A DNA stretch of 64,000 nucleotides from Parasedimentitalea denitrificans (GCF_011813015.1 NZ_QHLQ01000002.1:330165-394164); one strand, 5' to 3'; counted from the first letter of the stretch, positions 27,517 through 37,015 are shown. The notes: generated by a model from the sequence alone, not told the origin. Numbers and translations are program-made.

Positions 27517-28437
27517 TTAGTTCTGTTGTCGATACGCGCGCGGCGACATACCATATTTTACCTTAAAGGCGCGCGAAAAGTGAGCGGCGTCACCGAACCC
27601 CCAGCGGAACGCGATGCTGGTAATATTTTCGTGTTGGTGTTGGGGGGCGCGCAGTTGGCGGGCGCATTTCTGAAGGCGTTGTTCGCGAATATAGGTACCC
27701 AGTGTTCCCTTGCGGCCCTCAAACAACCGGTAAAGTGAACGAACCGACATGCCGACCGCCACAGCAATGTCCTCTGGTGCCATTTCATTCTTTAGGTGCT
27801 GATCAATAAAGGTCGCGACCCGCGAAAAATCCCCGATGTTCCCGCCGGTCCGTTCAGAATCATCTGCCATGGGCGCCAGCAAAGTCACCATTGCCTCTTC
27901 CATTGCCTGGCTTTCGTGGTCGCCAAATAAGCGGTGGCTGGGCGACATCTGGTGTAGAAAACCGGCCAACACTTTTCCAACCGGGGATTGCGAGGAAAGG
28001 GTTTCGCAGACCCGGGCCGAGCCAAATTTTAGGCGTGGTTCCAAAATATCGCAGGGTATGTGGAACGAGTAATGCTGGGTCGCCTCCAGATATGTGAATT
28101 CGGACTGATACCGAGAGTCAATCAGAGCGAAATCTCCAGGATTTAGCAATGCCTGTTTGTCCTGCTGCGACAAAACTGATCGGCCAGAGTTTTGATAAAT
28201 CAGGAAAAAATCTGATGGGTCTTCCGATTTGATGTGCTTAGGCAGCTTACGAAGCGAGTGGGCGTTTGTCCGGATTGAGGCAAATTCCAAACTGGAAAGT
28301 TTTTCCAGTGAGATGCATCCCATGAAGTCCGAAACGTTATCCTGAGACTTTGTCTCAAAGCCGCCACAGATGAGCTGAATTTGCTTGCGCCAACTCTCAA
28401 GCCTCGCTCTTCCGTCGGAAAAAACGGGGCGATCCAT
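27517..28437 (-). CDS. AraC-family transcriptional regulator
   Basis: This protein of about 306 aa has an N-terminal AraC-binding-like domain (HSLRKLPKHIKSEDPSDFFLI region) and a C-terminal AraC HTH pair (PEDIAVAVGMSVRSLYRLFEGRKGTLG, then ITSIAFRWGFGDAAHFSRAFKVKYG followed by MSPRAYR). The start is uncertain: MDRPVFSDG at 28437 fits the domain better than the open codon at 28530, and neither has a strong ribosome site. It probably activates the divergent importer operon or the SDR gene. Confidence 0.88.
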   Translation of the reverse strand: MDRPVFSDGRARLESWRKQIQLICGGFETKSQDNVSDFMGCISLEKLSSLEFASIRTNAHSLRKLPKHIKSEDPSDFFLIYQNSGRSVLSQQDKQALLNPGDFALIDSRYQSEFTYLEATQHYSFHIPCDILEPRLKFGSARVCETLSSQSPVGKVLAGFLHQMSPSHRLFGDHESQAMEEAMVTLLAPMADDSERTGGNIGDFSRVATFIDQHLKNEMAPEDIAVAVGMSVRSLYRLFEGRKGTLGTYIREQRLQKCARQLRAPQHQHENITSIAFRWGFGDAAHFSRAFKVKYGMSPRAYRQQN

Positions 28438-28761
28438 AACGTGATCTATCTGCAAGTTTTGCGTCGCATCCAACGTACTCAATACCAATACCACCCCCGA
28501 ATTTACGAAAACCGTAACAACAGATCCCAAATTTAGTCAAGAAATACGGTGAATTGGAAATCTCGGGCATTTCGGCGGCAATTGGCGATGCTGGTCAATA
28601 ACGTGGCAACAGCAGTCAAGAGACCGCGGATTATCCTTCCTAACCTGAGCCCCACAATAGATGAGAATTTGGGACATCAATTGCTGTCGGCAGAAACAGC
28701 AAAAGCATGTGTGTCAGATGGAAACGGCCAAACGTCCCAAACGCAACAAAGGGAGAATGAC
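28438..28761. other. Divergent promoter region between araC-type gene and HAAT importer
   Basis: The 324-bp gap between the AraC-type gene and the binding-protein gene should hold both promoters. A frame is open upstream of 28762 but has no signal-peptide character. No clear operator dyad was found. Confidence 0.4.
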
Positions 28762-30030
28762 ATGAGTTTAAGTAAAGGCACATCAAGGCTTGCGCTTCTA
28801 ACATCGGCGGCGGCACTTACCCTTGGTCTGGGTGCAGCAGGCGCGTGGCCAGATACAATCAAAATTGGTTACATCAGCCCACTGACGGGCTCGCACGCCG
28901 AGTTCTCTGAAACTGATCCATTTGTGCTGGCGACAATGCAATCGTTGCTGGAAAACGGGTTGGAGATCAGCGGAGAACATTACGATGTCGAGATCATCTC
29001 AAAAGACAGCCAGTCCAGCACTGACCGGGCCGGCAATCTGGCAGCTCAGCTGATTTATGACGACGATATCGACCTCTTGCTCATTCAGGACAGTCTTAGC
29101 TCCATCACCGCCGCAGATCAGGCAGAACTGAACGGCGTGCCTGCAATTTCAACCATGATGCCATGGCAGGCGTGGATGTTCCCGCGCGGCGGCGATCCTG
29201 CGGTTGGATTTGAGTGGAGCTATCATTTCTTCTGGGGTTTGGAAGACGTGATTGCGGCCTATCAGGATATCTGGACATCGGTTGACACCAACAAGACAGT
29301 GGGCGCGATTTATTCGGCCGATCCGGGTGGCGAGGCGTTTGGAAGCGCAGATTTTGGCATTCCCGCAGCGCTGGGGCAGCTAGGCTTTGGGCATGTGAAC
29401 TCGGGCCATTTCCAAGAGGGCATTGCAGACTTCTCACCGCAGATCTCCAAGTTCAAAACCGAAGGGGTCGAGATCATTGCCGGGCATTCGCACGTACCTG
29501 ATTTTTCAACCTTCTGGACCCAGGCGGCCCAGCAGGAACTGGAGCCAAAAGTTGTGACCATGGCAGCAGCTTTGCTGTTCCCGTCCGGGCTTGAGGCGCA
29601 GGGTGATCGCGGTGACGGCCTAACCACAGAAGTCTGGTGGACACCGGGCTTTCCTTACAGTTCATCGTTGACCGGGCAAAGCGCTGCAGAGCTGGCTGGG
29701 CAGTATGAAACCGATACAGGCCGCCAGTGGACACAGCCGTTGGGTTATTCGCACGCGATCTGGGAAATCGGGATCGAGGCGCTGAAACGCGCTGGTGACC
29801 CGCATGATAAAGAAGCCGTGCGTGATGTTCTGGCGAGTGGAAATTTCGATACCATTGTTGGGAACGTCAACTGGGCAGACACACCGATCAAGAACGTTGC
29901 CAAGACCAAAGTTGTTGGTGGCCAATGGCGCTTGGGTGGCGATCATCAGTACCAATTGCTGATCACCAACAACGCTTCCGCACCTGAAATCCCTGTTGAG
30001 GCAAGCGTGGTCCTTTTGGGCGACCTGTAA
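28762..30030 (+). CDS. HAAT-type ABC transporter substrate-binding protein
   Basis: This 422-aa periplasmic protein has a signal peptide (MSLSKGTSRLALLTSAAALTLGLGAAGA) and a Peripla_BP_6 domain starting IKIGYISPLTGSHAEFSETD. The ATG at 28762 follows GGGAGAA; the frame is open further upstream without a ribosome site. It is the first gene of a five-gene branched-chain-amino-acid-type transporter operon. Members of this family transport many things besides amino acids (amides, aromatic acids). The paired SDR and AraC regulator suggest a catabolic substrate. Confidence 0.92.
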   Translation: MSLSKGTSRLALLTSAAALTLGLGAAGAWPDTIKIGYISPLTGSHAEFSETDPFVLATMQSLLENGLEISGEHYDVEIISKDSQSSTDRAGNLAAQLIYDDDIDLLLIQDSLSSITAADQAELNGVPAISTMMPWQAWMFPRGGDPAVGFEWSYHFFWGLEDVIAAYQDIWTSVDTNKTVGAIYSADPGGEAFGSADFGIPAALGQLGFGHVNSGHFQEGIADFSPQISKFKTEGVEIIAGHSHVPDFSTFWTQAAQQELEPKVVTMAAALLFPSGLEAQGDRGDGLTTEVWWTPGFPYSSSLTGQSAAELAGQYETDTGRQWTQPLGYSHAIWEIGIEALKRAGDPHDKEAVRDVLASGNFDTIVGNVNWADTPIKNVAKTKVVGGQWRLGGDHQYQLLITNNASAPEIPVEASVVLLGDL

Positions 30031-30092
30031 GAGACGACCATTTCTGCGCCCGCCCAAATGCGGAGGGCGCAGATAATTTCGGGGGTAGGGAA

Positions 30093-30818
30093 ATGCTTGA
30101 ACTGAAGAATTTGACCAAGGCCTATGGGGCCTTGCGTGTTGTCGACGATATGACGCTTGAAATCGCCCAGGGGGAAACGCTGGGTATCATTGGTCCAAAC
30201 GGGGCGGGAAAGACATCGTTGTTTTCGGTCATTGCGGGACAGGTCGCAGCCGACAGCGGAGAGATCCGGTTTTGTGGTCAGGACGTGACCCGCAGACCTC
30301 CATTTGAGCGTTGCAAGGCAGGGCTGGGCCGGACGTTTCAGGTCCCGCGTCCGTTTCACGGCATGACTGTCTTTGAAAGCGCTCATGTCGCGGCCAGTTT
30401 TGGTGCTGGGCTGTCAGGGCAAGCCGCCAGTGATTTTGCTGCCCAGGCGGTTGAGCGGACCGGGCTTCTCCGGCACCTAAACGAACCCTGTTCGTCACTT
30501 ACCCTGTTGGACCGAAAACGGATGGAGTTGACCCGTGCGCTGGCAACCAATCCCAAGATGCTGCTGCTTGACGAAATAGGTGGCGGGCTGACCGATCATG
30601 AAATCCACGAGCTGATCGATATTCTGAACCAAATCCGGGACTCAGGCGTGTCAATCGTCTGGATCGAGCACATCGTTCATGCGCTGACATCTTTTGTCGA
30701 CCGGCTGATCGTCATCAATTTTGGACGCAAAATCGCGGACGGAAACCCCAAAGAAGTCATGGCCCTGCCTGAGGTGCATGAGATTTACATGGGGGTCGAT
30801 ATTGATGACGCTGCTTGA
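30093..30818 (+). CDS. livG: HAAT ABC transporter ATP-binding protein, LivG type
   Basis: This 241-aa ATPase has Walker A GPNGAGKTS and the LivG-type loop GLGRTFQVPRPFHGMTV. The signature region is unusual: SLTLLDRKRMELTRAL replaces the LSGGQ-type motif, and Walker B reads MLLLDEIGGGLTDHE with Asp-Glu retained. Divergence of this kind is common in LivG of peripheral HAAT systems. Its end overlaps the livF start by 14 bp. Confidence 0.9.
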   Translation: MLELKNLTKAYGALRVVDDMTLEIAQGETLGIIGPNGAGKTSLFSVIAGQVAADSGEIRFCGQDVTRRPPFERCKAGLGRTFQVPRPFHGMTVFESAHVAASFGAGLSGQAASDFAAQAVERTGLLRHLNEPCSSLTLLDRKRMELTRALATNPKMLLLDEIGGGLTDHEIHELIDILNQIRDSGVSIVWIEHIVHALTSFVDRLIVINFGRKIADGNPKEVMALPEVHEIYMGVDIDDAA

Positions 30819-31509
30819 GGTCGAAAATATCAAATCCGGTTACGGCCCGATCACAGCTTTGTTTGGGGTCAGCCTGTCGCTGAGCAAAGGTAAAACGCTG
30901 GCCCTGATCGGTGCCAACGGTGCGGGAAAAACCACACTGCTGCGCACCCTTACCGGCCTCAATAAGGTCAGCGATGGCAGTGTTACTTACGAAGGGCAAG
31001 ACATCTCATCCCTGAGTTCTCATCAGATCGCGTCACTGGGCATCACAATGGTGCCCGAAGGGCGTCGGTTGTTTCCGTCGCTCACGGTTGAGGAAAACAT
31101 TCTGATGGGGCGCTGTTCGGGACGCAATGGCCCATGGGAACTGGACAAGGTGTACGAGCTGTTTCCGATCTTGAAAGAGCGGCGCAATCACCTTGGGACA
31201 ATGCTGTCCGGAGGGCAGCAACAGATGGTCGCCGTTGGCCGTGCGCTGATGTCGAACCCGCAGGTCCTGCTGTGTGACGAACTGTCTCTGGGACTGGCGC
31301 CAATCATCGTTCAGGACATCTATAAAACCCTTCAGGTGGTTTCAGATGCCGGGGTCAGCCTGATTATTGTTGAACAGGATATCCAGCAGGCTATCGCCAA
31401 CTGTGATGAGTTCATGTGCATGCGGGACGGGTTGATCGTTTTGCAGGGTACCAAAGAGACCGCAAATAGAGCGGAAATTGCACATGCTTACTTTGGGACA
31501 GACAAATGA
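30805..31509 (+). CDS. livF: HAAT ABC transporter ATP-binding protein, LivF type
   Basis: This 234-aa ATPase starts MTLLEVENIKSGYG within the end of livG. It has Walker A GANGAGKTT, the LivF landmark VPEGRRLFPSLTVEENI, signature LSGGQQQMVAVGRAL and Walker B VLLCDELSLGLAP. It overlaps the permease gene downstream by 4 bp (ATGA). Confidence 0.92.
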   Translation: MTLLEVENIKSGYGPITALFGVSLSLSKGKTLALIGANGAGKTTLLRTLTGLNKVSDGSVTYEGQDISSLSSHQIASLGITMVPEGRRLFPSLTVEENILMGRCSGRNGPWELDKVYELFPILKERRNHLGTMLSGGQQQMVAVGRALMSNPQVLLCDELSLGLAPIIVQDIYKTLQVVSDAGVSLIIVEQDIQQAIANCDEFMCMRDGLIVLQGTKETANRAEIAHAYFGTDK

Positions 31510-32378
31510 CCGGATTGATTGACATGTTGGTGCAGGGCCTCCTGCTCGGGGGCTTCTTTGCGCTGTCCGGGCTTGGGTTGTCCCTGAGCTTTGGCATTAT
31601 GCGCATCGTGAACATTGCACATGGTGATTTTCTGGTGGTTGCGGCCTATCTTGGCGTGGTGATCACCGGGCTCTTTGGGATAAACCCGATCGTCGCCATC
31701 GCTTTGATTATGCCGTTGATGTTCGTTCTGGGCTGGGGATTGCAAAAAACCATTCTGAACAGGGCCGTAGATGGCGGAGAGCTGTCGCCGTTGCTAATCA
31801 CCTTTGGCCTGTCGATTGTGTTGCACAATGCACTACAAGAGATCTTTTCAGCCGACTTCAGAAGCCTTGATGCAGGTCCGGTCGAAGTGGCCAGCCTTGC
31901 CATCGGCGACATTCGGATAGGCTGGTTTGCTTTGTCGATCCTGATCGTAGCAGTTCTGGTTTACGCACTTGTGAGCTGGCTTATGCGCAAAACCACCTTT
32001 GGGCGCATCGTGCGCGCCACAGTGGACGATCCAGAGGTTTCGGGACTGATGGGTGTAGATACCAAAAAGGTGTACTGCCTTGGCATGGGTATTTCGATGG
32101 CCATTATCGGTATTTCGGGTGCTCTGTACGGCATCAAATCCTCGTTTAGTCCGCTCACCGGCGGCGATCAGTTATTGTTTGCCTTTGAGGCGGTGATTAT
32201 CGGCGGAATGGGGTCGATCTGGGGCACCTTACTAGGGGGGCTGACACTTGGGATTGCGCAGGTCATCGGGTTCTCTATCCACTCTGGCTGGGGCGCGTTT
32301 GCCGGGCATTTAGTGTTCTTCCTATTCCTGTTTCTAAAGCCGTCGGGCTTGCTTTCTAAGGGAGATTCCCATGTATGA
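31506..32378 (+). CDS. livH: HAAT ABC transporter permease, LivH type
   Basis: This 290-aa permease has eight or so hydrophobic segments. It shows the LivH signature near the start (GLGLSLSFGIMRIVNIAHGDFL), the coupling loop GRIVRATVDDPEVSGLMGVDTKKV and the C-terminal GGMGSIWGTLLGG. It overlaps livF and livM. Confidence 0.92.
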   Translation: MTGLIDMLVQGLLLGGFFALSGLGLSLSFGIMRIVNIAHGDFLVVAAYLGVVITGLFGINPIVAIALIMPLMFVLGWGLQKTILNRAVDGGELSPLLITFGLSIVLHNALQEIFSADFRSLDAGPVEVASLAIGDIRIGWFALSILIVAVLVYALVSWLMRKTTFGRIVRATVDDPEVSGLMGVDTKKVYCLGMGISMAIIGISGALYGIKSSFSPLTGGDQLLFAFEAVIIGGMGSIWGTLLGGLTLGIAQVIGFSIHSGWGAFAGHLVFFLFLFLKPSGLLSKGDSHV

Positions 32379-33381
32379 TGCCCTAACCCAAAGCGCGGTC
32401 TGGCGGGTAAAGACTCCCAAATCCGGACTGGTTGCTATTGCTTTGGCCGCGATTGTTCTGGCCTTAGCGCCGGTCGCTATTGGACCCGGAAGCCTGCGGC
32501 TGTTGGTCGAGGTTTTTACAATGATCGCTCTGGCGCAGGCCTGGAACCTGTTGGCGGGCTACACTGGATTTGTTTCGGTCGGACAACAGGCGTTCATCGG
32601 CATCGGGGCATATGGGATGTTCGCCGTGGCATTGAAGATGGGGTTGAACCCATTCAGCTCGGTCCTCGTGGGGGGCATAGTCGCTGCTGTGATCGGGGCT
32701 TTTGCGGCGCTTGCCCTGTTTCGGCTAAGAGGTCCCTATTTTGCCATTGGCACATGGGTTCTGGCCGAGCTGTTTCGGATATTCTTTATCAACACGCAGT
32801 ACTTCGGTGGCGCCAGTGGTCTGACTTTGGCTCGGGTTCTGCGCGGCATCCCACGCGATGTCCGCCTTAACACAACCTATTGGCTGGCTCTGGCTCTGGC
32901 TCTGGGATCGACCTTGTTAATCTACCTACTGTTACGCTCACGCTTTGGTCTGGCGGTTCGCACCGTACGGGACAACGAAGCCAGCGCAGAAAGCGCCGGC
33001 GTCAATGTTTGGGGCACCAAGTTCATGGTGTTTGTTCTGGCCTCTTTCATCACCGGTTGTGCAGGTGCGATCCTTTATCTCAACACCATGTTTGTGGGCG
33101 CCAATGCCGCCTTTTCGGTGAAATGGTCCGCTCTCATCATTTTCGTGGTGATCATCGGCGGTATCGGGACAATCGAAGGTCCGATTGTCGGGGCTCTGGT
33201 GTATTTCACACTACGTGAATACCTGTCTGACTTTGGAACATGGTACATCATCACCTTTGGCCTTGTGGCCATCGCGGCAATGATTGTCGCCCCGCAAGGA
33301 ATATGGGGCTATGTTGCTGGCCGGTTCAAGTATCATCTCTTTCCGGTAGAGGCCGAAATTTCAAAGGACTTGCCGCGGTAA
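32371..33381 (+). CDS. livM: HAAT ABC transporter permease, LivM type
   Basis: This 336-aa permease carries LivM marks: AWNLLAGYTGFVSVGQQAFIGIGAYG, LRGPYFAIGTWVLAE and VRTVRDNEASAESAGVNVWGTKF. The end reads IGGIGTIEGPIVGALVYF. Its ATG overlaps livH by 8 bp. It closes the operon; no strong terminator was seen in the following 80 bp. Confidence 0.92.
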   Translation: MYDALTQSAVWRVKTPKSGLVAIALAAIVLALAPVAIGPGSLRLLVEVFTMIALAQAWNLLAGYTGFVSVGQQAFIGIGAYGMFAVALKMGLNPFSSVLVGGIVAAVIGAFAALALFRLRGPYFAIGTWVLAELFRIFFINTQYFGGASGLTLARVLRGIPRDVRLNTTYWLALALALGSTLLIYLLLRSRFGLAVRTVRDNEASAESAGVNVWGTKFMVFVLASFITGCAGAILYLNTMFVGANAAFSVKWSALIIFVVIIGGIGTIEGPIVGALVYFTLREYLSDFGTWYIITFGLVAIAAMIVAPQGIWGYVAGRFKYHLFPVEAEISKDLPR

Positions 33382-33459
33382 CTCGACTTTGGTGATATGC
33401 CCCCCGACGGTATTGATGTACCAAGGTGGGGCAGCGACGTTTCACTGGGGAGAGTGGTC

Positions 33460-33640
33460 ATGTCGGAGATTGTCACGGTTGGTTTCGACTTGGAAAATGT
33501 GTTTCAGCTTCACGGATCTGACGACGCGAGCGGAGCGGCTCTGCGTAAGGCGTTGCAATGAGAGCAGGTGTTGGAATTTTTTGGTTTCGCGAGCTTCCGA
33601 CACGTCCTGCCTGACGTCAGCGCTTATTGGTCCCGATAGG
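33460..33640 (+). pseudogene. IS110-like transposase N-terminal remnant
   Basis: An ATG at 33460 opens MSEIVTVGFDLENVFQLHGS, which resembles the RuvC-like start of IS110-family transposases (normally IVTVGIDLAKN-x-F-x-x-HG). An in-frame stop follows LRKALQ, after which the same frame continues with EQVLEFFGFASF. The conserved PSCLVGMEACGGAHYW region is damaged and the rest is absent. No IS ends were recognised. The remaining bases to 33908 show nothing interpretable. Confidence 0.6.
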
Positions 33641-33908
33641 GCAATTTACTAAGAGGGGTTTTCACGCTCATCGTAACTACTGAAGAGTGACCGATGGGAA
33701 AACAACCAAAATCCCTGCGGGCAGATCGCCAAAGACCTAGCGACTGACATGGTGCAACTTACTAGCCAGGCCAAACATTGATATCCAAGCCAGTTGCACA
33801 ATACCCGACGGATGCCATGCTTTCGCAGTCGTTCGATACTGCAATCATTTTGCAGTGAAAGTCCTCTTGACCTCCTAAAGTCAATAAAATAGATCCTGAA
33901 AATGTAGA

Positions 33909-33945
33909 GTGGGCGTTGTGTAATGATAAGACCTCAGCCTTCCAA
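33909..33945 (+). pseudogene. 5' half of tRNA-Gly(TCC), attachment-site scar (copy C)
   Basis: GTGGGCGTTGTGTAATGATA followed by AGACCTCAGCCTTCCAA matches tRNA-Gly(UCC) from its 5' end to the anticodon loop. The match then stops and the sequence runs into the integrase pseudogene. It is closer to the functional tRNA than copy A, with an intact CTCAG anticodon-stem strand. The 3' half was not found in the window. Confidence 0.7.
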
Positions 33946-34076
33946 ACAAAGCTCCTGAGTTTCGTGGCGTATCACTGAGCCTCTTAGTCTTTCTTTTTGT
34001 TGACTTTTGTATCGCATCTGGTTGCATAGAGTAGCACCCAGTTGCGTACTGCTACCTACAAAAGGCCGACAAAGTT

Positions 34077-35121
34077 ATGCCGAAGCTCACAGAGACATTT
34101 GCCAAGAAATTACCTCATGCAAATTCCAGTACGGACAAATACTGGGATGCCGAAGTTAAAGGCTTGGTATTTCCAGAAAGATGTTGGCGGTCAGACCAAG
34201 CGCATCTTGATCGGCCGGTTCCCGATCATCTCGGCGCAAGCTGCGCGGCAGACAGCCCTTGGGTTTGCTCTGGAGATGGGCAGAGGCGCTGGGAAAGTGG
34301 CGCAAATCGGAGCACCTACTCTTGAGGCTGCGATGGAGCTGTATCTTGCGCGCCCAAAACTTCGCTCAGAGAACCACAAGAGCGGAACACGTGCCCAACT
34401 GGAACGACACCTCAAGGATTGGATGCGGTTGCCTCTAGACGAGATCAGCAAGGCGATGTTGGTGCGTCGCCACCAGGACATGGCCAAGACACCATCTGGT
34501 GCCAATCATGTTCTGCGCAGTTTCCGGACAATCTACAACCATGCACGCCGGACCTACGATCTGGCTGAGTGCCCTACGATGGCTATCGAGTGGTTTGAAG
34601 AAACACCGGATGGCCGGATCATTGGGGATTTGAAGGAGTAGCGGCAAACAATCGACGATCTGAGCAACCCAATTCATCGCGTATTCTTTGAATTTCTCCT
34701 GTTTACAGGTCTCAGAAAGACCGAGGCACTTACTCTTCAATGGAAACAAGTCCAGGAAGATCGGATCCACTTGCCGATGACGAAGAACGGCCGGAGTTTT
34801 GATCTGCCTATCCTGCAGGTACACCATGAGATCCTGGCACCGCTGCGCCCTCTCAGCCGTCAATGGGTGTTTCCGTCTCCAAAGTCGGTGGCAGGGCACA
34901 TCACGAAGCCGGAAAGGATCAAATTCAACCCGCACATGCATCGTAGGACATTTGCGACAGTCGCGATGGAGGCTGGGGTTCTGGAAGAGATCGTTGGTCG
35001 GCTGCTAAACCATACGCCCCTATCGATAACCGGGCAGAGATACACTCGGCCATCTTTGGATACGCTTCGACCCGCCATGGAAATCGCATGCAAGGAAATC
35101 TCGGATCGTATCGAAAACTAG
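34077..35121 (+). pseudogene. Tyrosine recombinase (integrase) pseudogene, copy C
   Basis: This is the longest copy: MPKLTETFAKKLPHANSSTD at the start, a core-binding segment (TLEAAMELYLARPKLRSENH) and a catalytic domain with GLRKTEALTLQW, HMHRRTFAT, LLNHTPLS and GQRYTRPS. Two lesions kill it: a 32-bp deletion near 34169, between short GGT repeats, shifts the frame, and TGG has become TAG at about 34639. Copy A retains both of these positions intact. The reconstructed ancestor of about 400 aa fits integrases of genomic islands that insert in tRNA genes, consistent with the tRNA-Gly half just upstream. Confidence 0.9.
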
Positions 35122-35514
35122 TGCCGTCAGCTGAACAGAATTTCATAGCCAGACTGCGGTTATTGGCTTAGTTTTGGGGTCGACCCGAGCTCAATGTGCA
35201 CCGCTCTCCCCTGCCCGTGATAGACAACTGTGTCAACGTCGAGTTGTCGATGCAGATGGGCTTGCCTATTGGTGAAGTGACCATCGTTGCTCACGGAGTC
35301 TGCAGCGGCTTAGCGGGCCCTCCAGACCGCCACAGGGATCAGTGAAACTGAAGCTTCAAACCTGACCGGACTCCATCAGATTGCGTCCAACCGCAGGTTT
35401 GGATGGCCCTGCGCATCACCTATTTTGATGTAAACGCCAAGTCCGGACCTTGTTCGATCCTTGCAGCTTCATCAACTCTGCTCGTTTCCATCTGGGTTTG
35501 TTCAGAATTTGTCC
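35122..35514. other. Spacer between integrase remnant and LysR gene (copy C)
   Basis: This is the counterpart of 8845-9229 with scattered substitutions and small indels. No gene is visible. Confidence 0.5.
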
Positions 35515-36432
35515 CTAAGCAATTCCCGTCCTGTTGCTTTCAGCTTCAGCCAGCAGCCATTCGCAGAATACATTTACTTTCATTTGGCGCCTGCGTCCCA
35601 CTGGGCAGACTAACCAATAGCCCATATCCGTCCGCAAGGTAAGATCAAAAGGCCTGATCAATCGGCCCGCCTTCAATTCTTCGGCAATCGCAGAATGGCT
35701 GATCAAGGCAATACCATCCCCGTTTATTGCCGCTTCGATTGCCATGCTTTCGATCGTAAAACGGGGGCCGTGGTTCACTTTGACACCTTCGACACCGGCT
35801 GCCTTGGTCCACATGTTCCAATCCGGTATTTGTATCGTCATCTTACCCCAATCTACGTGGATCAGACGGTGATGCTTCAAGTCGTCCGGGGTTCGCAAGG
35901 GGCTATTACCATTCAGAATTTTCGGACTACAAGCCGGGCTAACTTCCTCCCCAAGAATACGCGTTACCTCCAGTCCGGGGTAATCCCCCATCCCGAGGCG
36001 AATGCCAACGTCGATACCGTCACGATCAAAATCCCGGGTTTCCAGGGATGCATCCAACCGCACATCGATATCAGGATAAAGATTGGAGAAATGAGGTAAT
36101 CGTGGCAGCAACCATTTGACTGCGAAGGTGGGGACACAACTGACGGTCAAAAGGCCTGACGCCTCGTTCTGAGCCAGCCGGTCAACTGCTTCTGCTAGCT
36201 TGTCAAACCCTTCTGTGACCAATGGCAAGACCGCCCTAGCCTCTTCGGTCAATTGAACCGCCCGTGTCATACGACGAAAGAGGACGACGCCGAGATAGCT
36301 CTCCAATTGCTTGATTTGCTGGCTGACCGCGGCAGGTGTTACGAACAGCTCCTCAGCAGCCTTAGAAAAACTCAACCATCTTGCAGCAACTTCGAAGGCT
36401 TGCAATGACTTAAGCGGCGGTAGGCGACGCAT
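35515..36432 (-). CDS. LysR-family regulator, GcvA-like (copy C)
   Basis: This 305-aa protein is the near-identical twin of the regulator at 9230-10147, differing at four residues, one of which (H for Y in VKVNHGPRF) lies in the effector domain. The HTH and ribosome site are unchanged. Both copies being intact while neighbouring integrases decayed suggests recent duplication, gene conversion or selection. Confidence 0.92.
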   Translation of the reverse strand: MRRLPPLKSLQAFEVAARWLSFSKAAEELFVTPAAVSQQIKQLESYLGVVLFRRMTRAVQLTEEARAVLPLVTEGFDKLAEAVDRLAQNEASGLLTVSCVPTFAVKWLLPRLPHFSNLYPDIDVRLDASLETRDFDRDGIDVGIRLGMGDYPGLEVTRILGEEVSPACSPKILNGNSPLRTPDDLKHHRLIHVDWGKMTIQIPDWNMWTKAAGVEGVKVNHGPRFTIESMAIEAAINGDGIALISHSAIAEELKAGRLIRPFDLTLRTDMGYWLVCPVGRRRQMKVNVFCEWLLAEAESNRTGIA

Positions 36433-36567
36433 ACAAACCTCCGGAAACGCGACGATTAAGAAAAACTAACCCACAGACATAAAAAACATCGTTTGTGGAA
36501 AATGTCCAGAAGAGGCTAACGGAAACTATCAATCAATTATCATCCCGCAGCCAGGAGACACAAGAAA

Positions 36568-36687
36568 ATGAACCACCCGATCAACCAATACCCCGCGCGG
36601 TCGACTGCCCTGTCGATGCTGATTTCCGAAGCGTCCTATCGCTTTGTTGTCGCCGTTGCGCGCCGTCTCCAGCGACCACAAAGCTAG
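36568..36687 (+). CDS. Small ORF of 39 aa divergent from the LysR gene (copy C)
   Basis: Counterpart of the ORF at 10283-10402 with the same CAGGAG ribosome site and two substitutions. Function unknown. The following 330 bases hold the dispersed repeat (36836-36890) and no gene. Confidence 0.45.
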   Translation: MNHPINQYPARSTALSMLISEASYRFVVAVARRLQRPQS

Positions 36688-37015
36688 CCCATACCAAACA
36701 CACGATGGATGCTTGAGGTTCCATTTTAACAACGTTTATCAAGCGTGTGGATCGCAGCGAATGTCGGTACACGGCCTTCTGGTCGAAATGTAAATTGTGC
36801 AGCAATTAGGTCACTTCACGCGTCCATAAATGTAGCGAACGACCCTGAGCCGACATTCGTCACAAACCCGTTTAATGGCCGTTTCCAGACCATTGTGACA
36901 AAGGTTGCTTCTCCAAATGTGCAAATCTGACTTTAGCGGCCAATTTGCGCCCCGTGGGTTATCACAACACAGCGGACATTAAGCAGATGTGTCGAACTGA
37001 TGACAAAGACTGGTT

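Larger units (their letters stand above)
33909..36890 (+). repeat. Large direct repeat, copy C
   Basis: Same orientation and gene order as 7882-10615, with the longer recombinase region retained. The two copies lie about 23 kb apart and enclose que, frc, VWA, ald and liv genes. Homologous recombination between them could excise or amplify that segment. Confidence 0.9.

Noticed and set aside
33640..33900. Possible continuation of the IS110-like transposase
   Set aside because: Translations in all frames are too damaged to align with the family by eye; no IS ends found.
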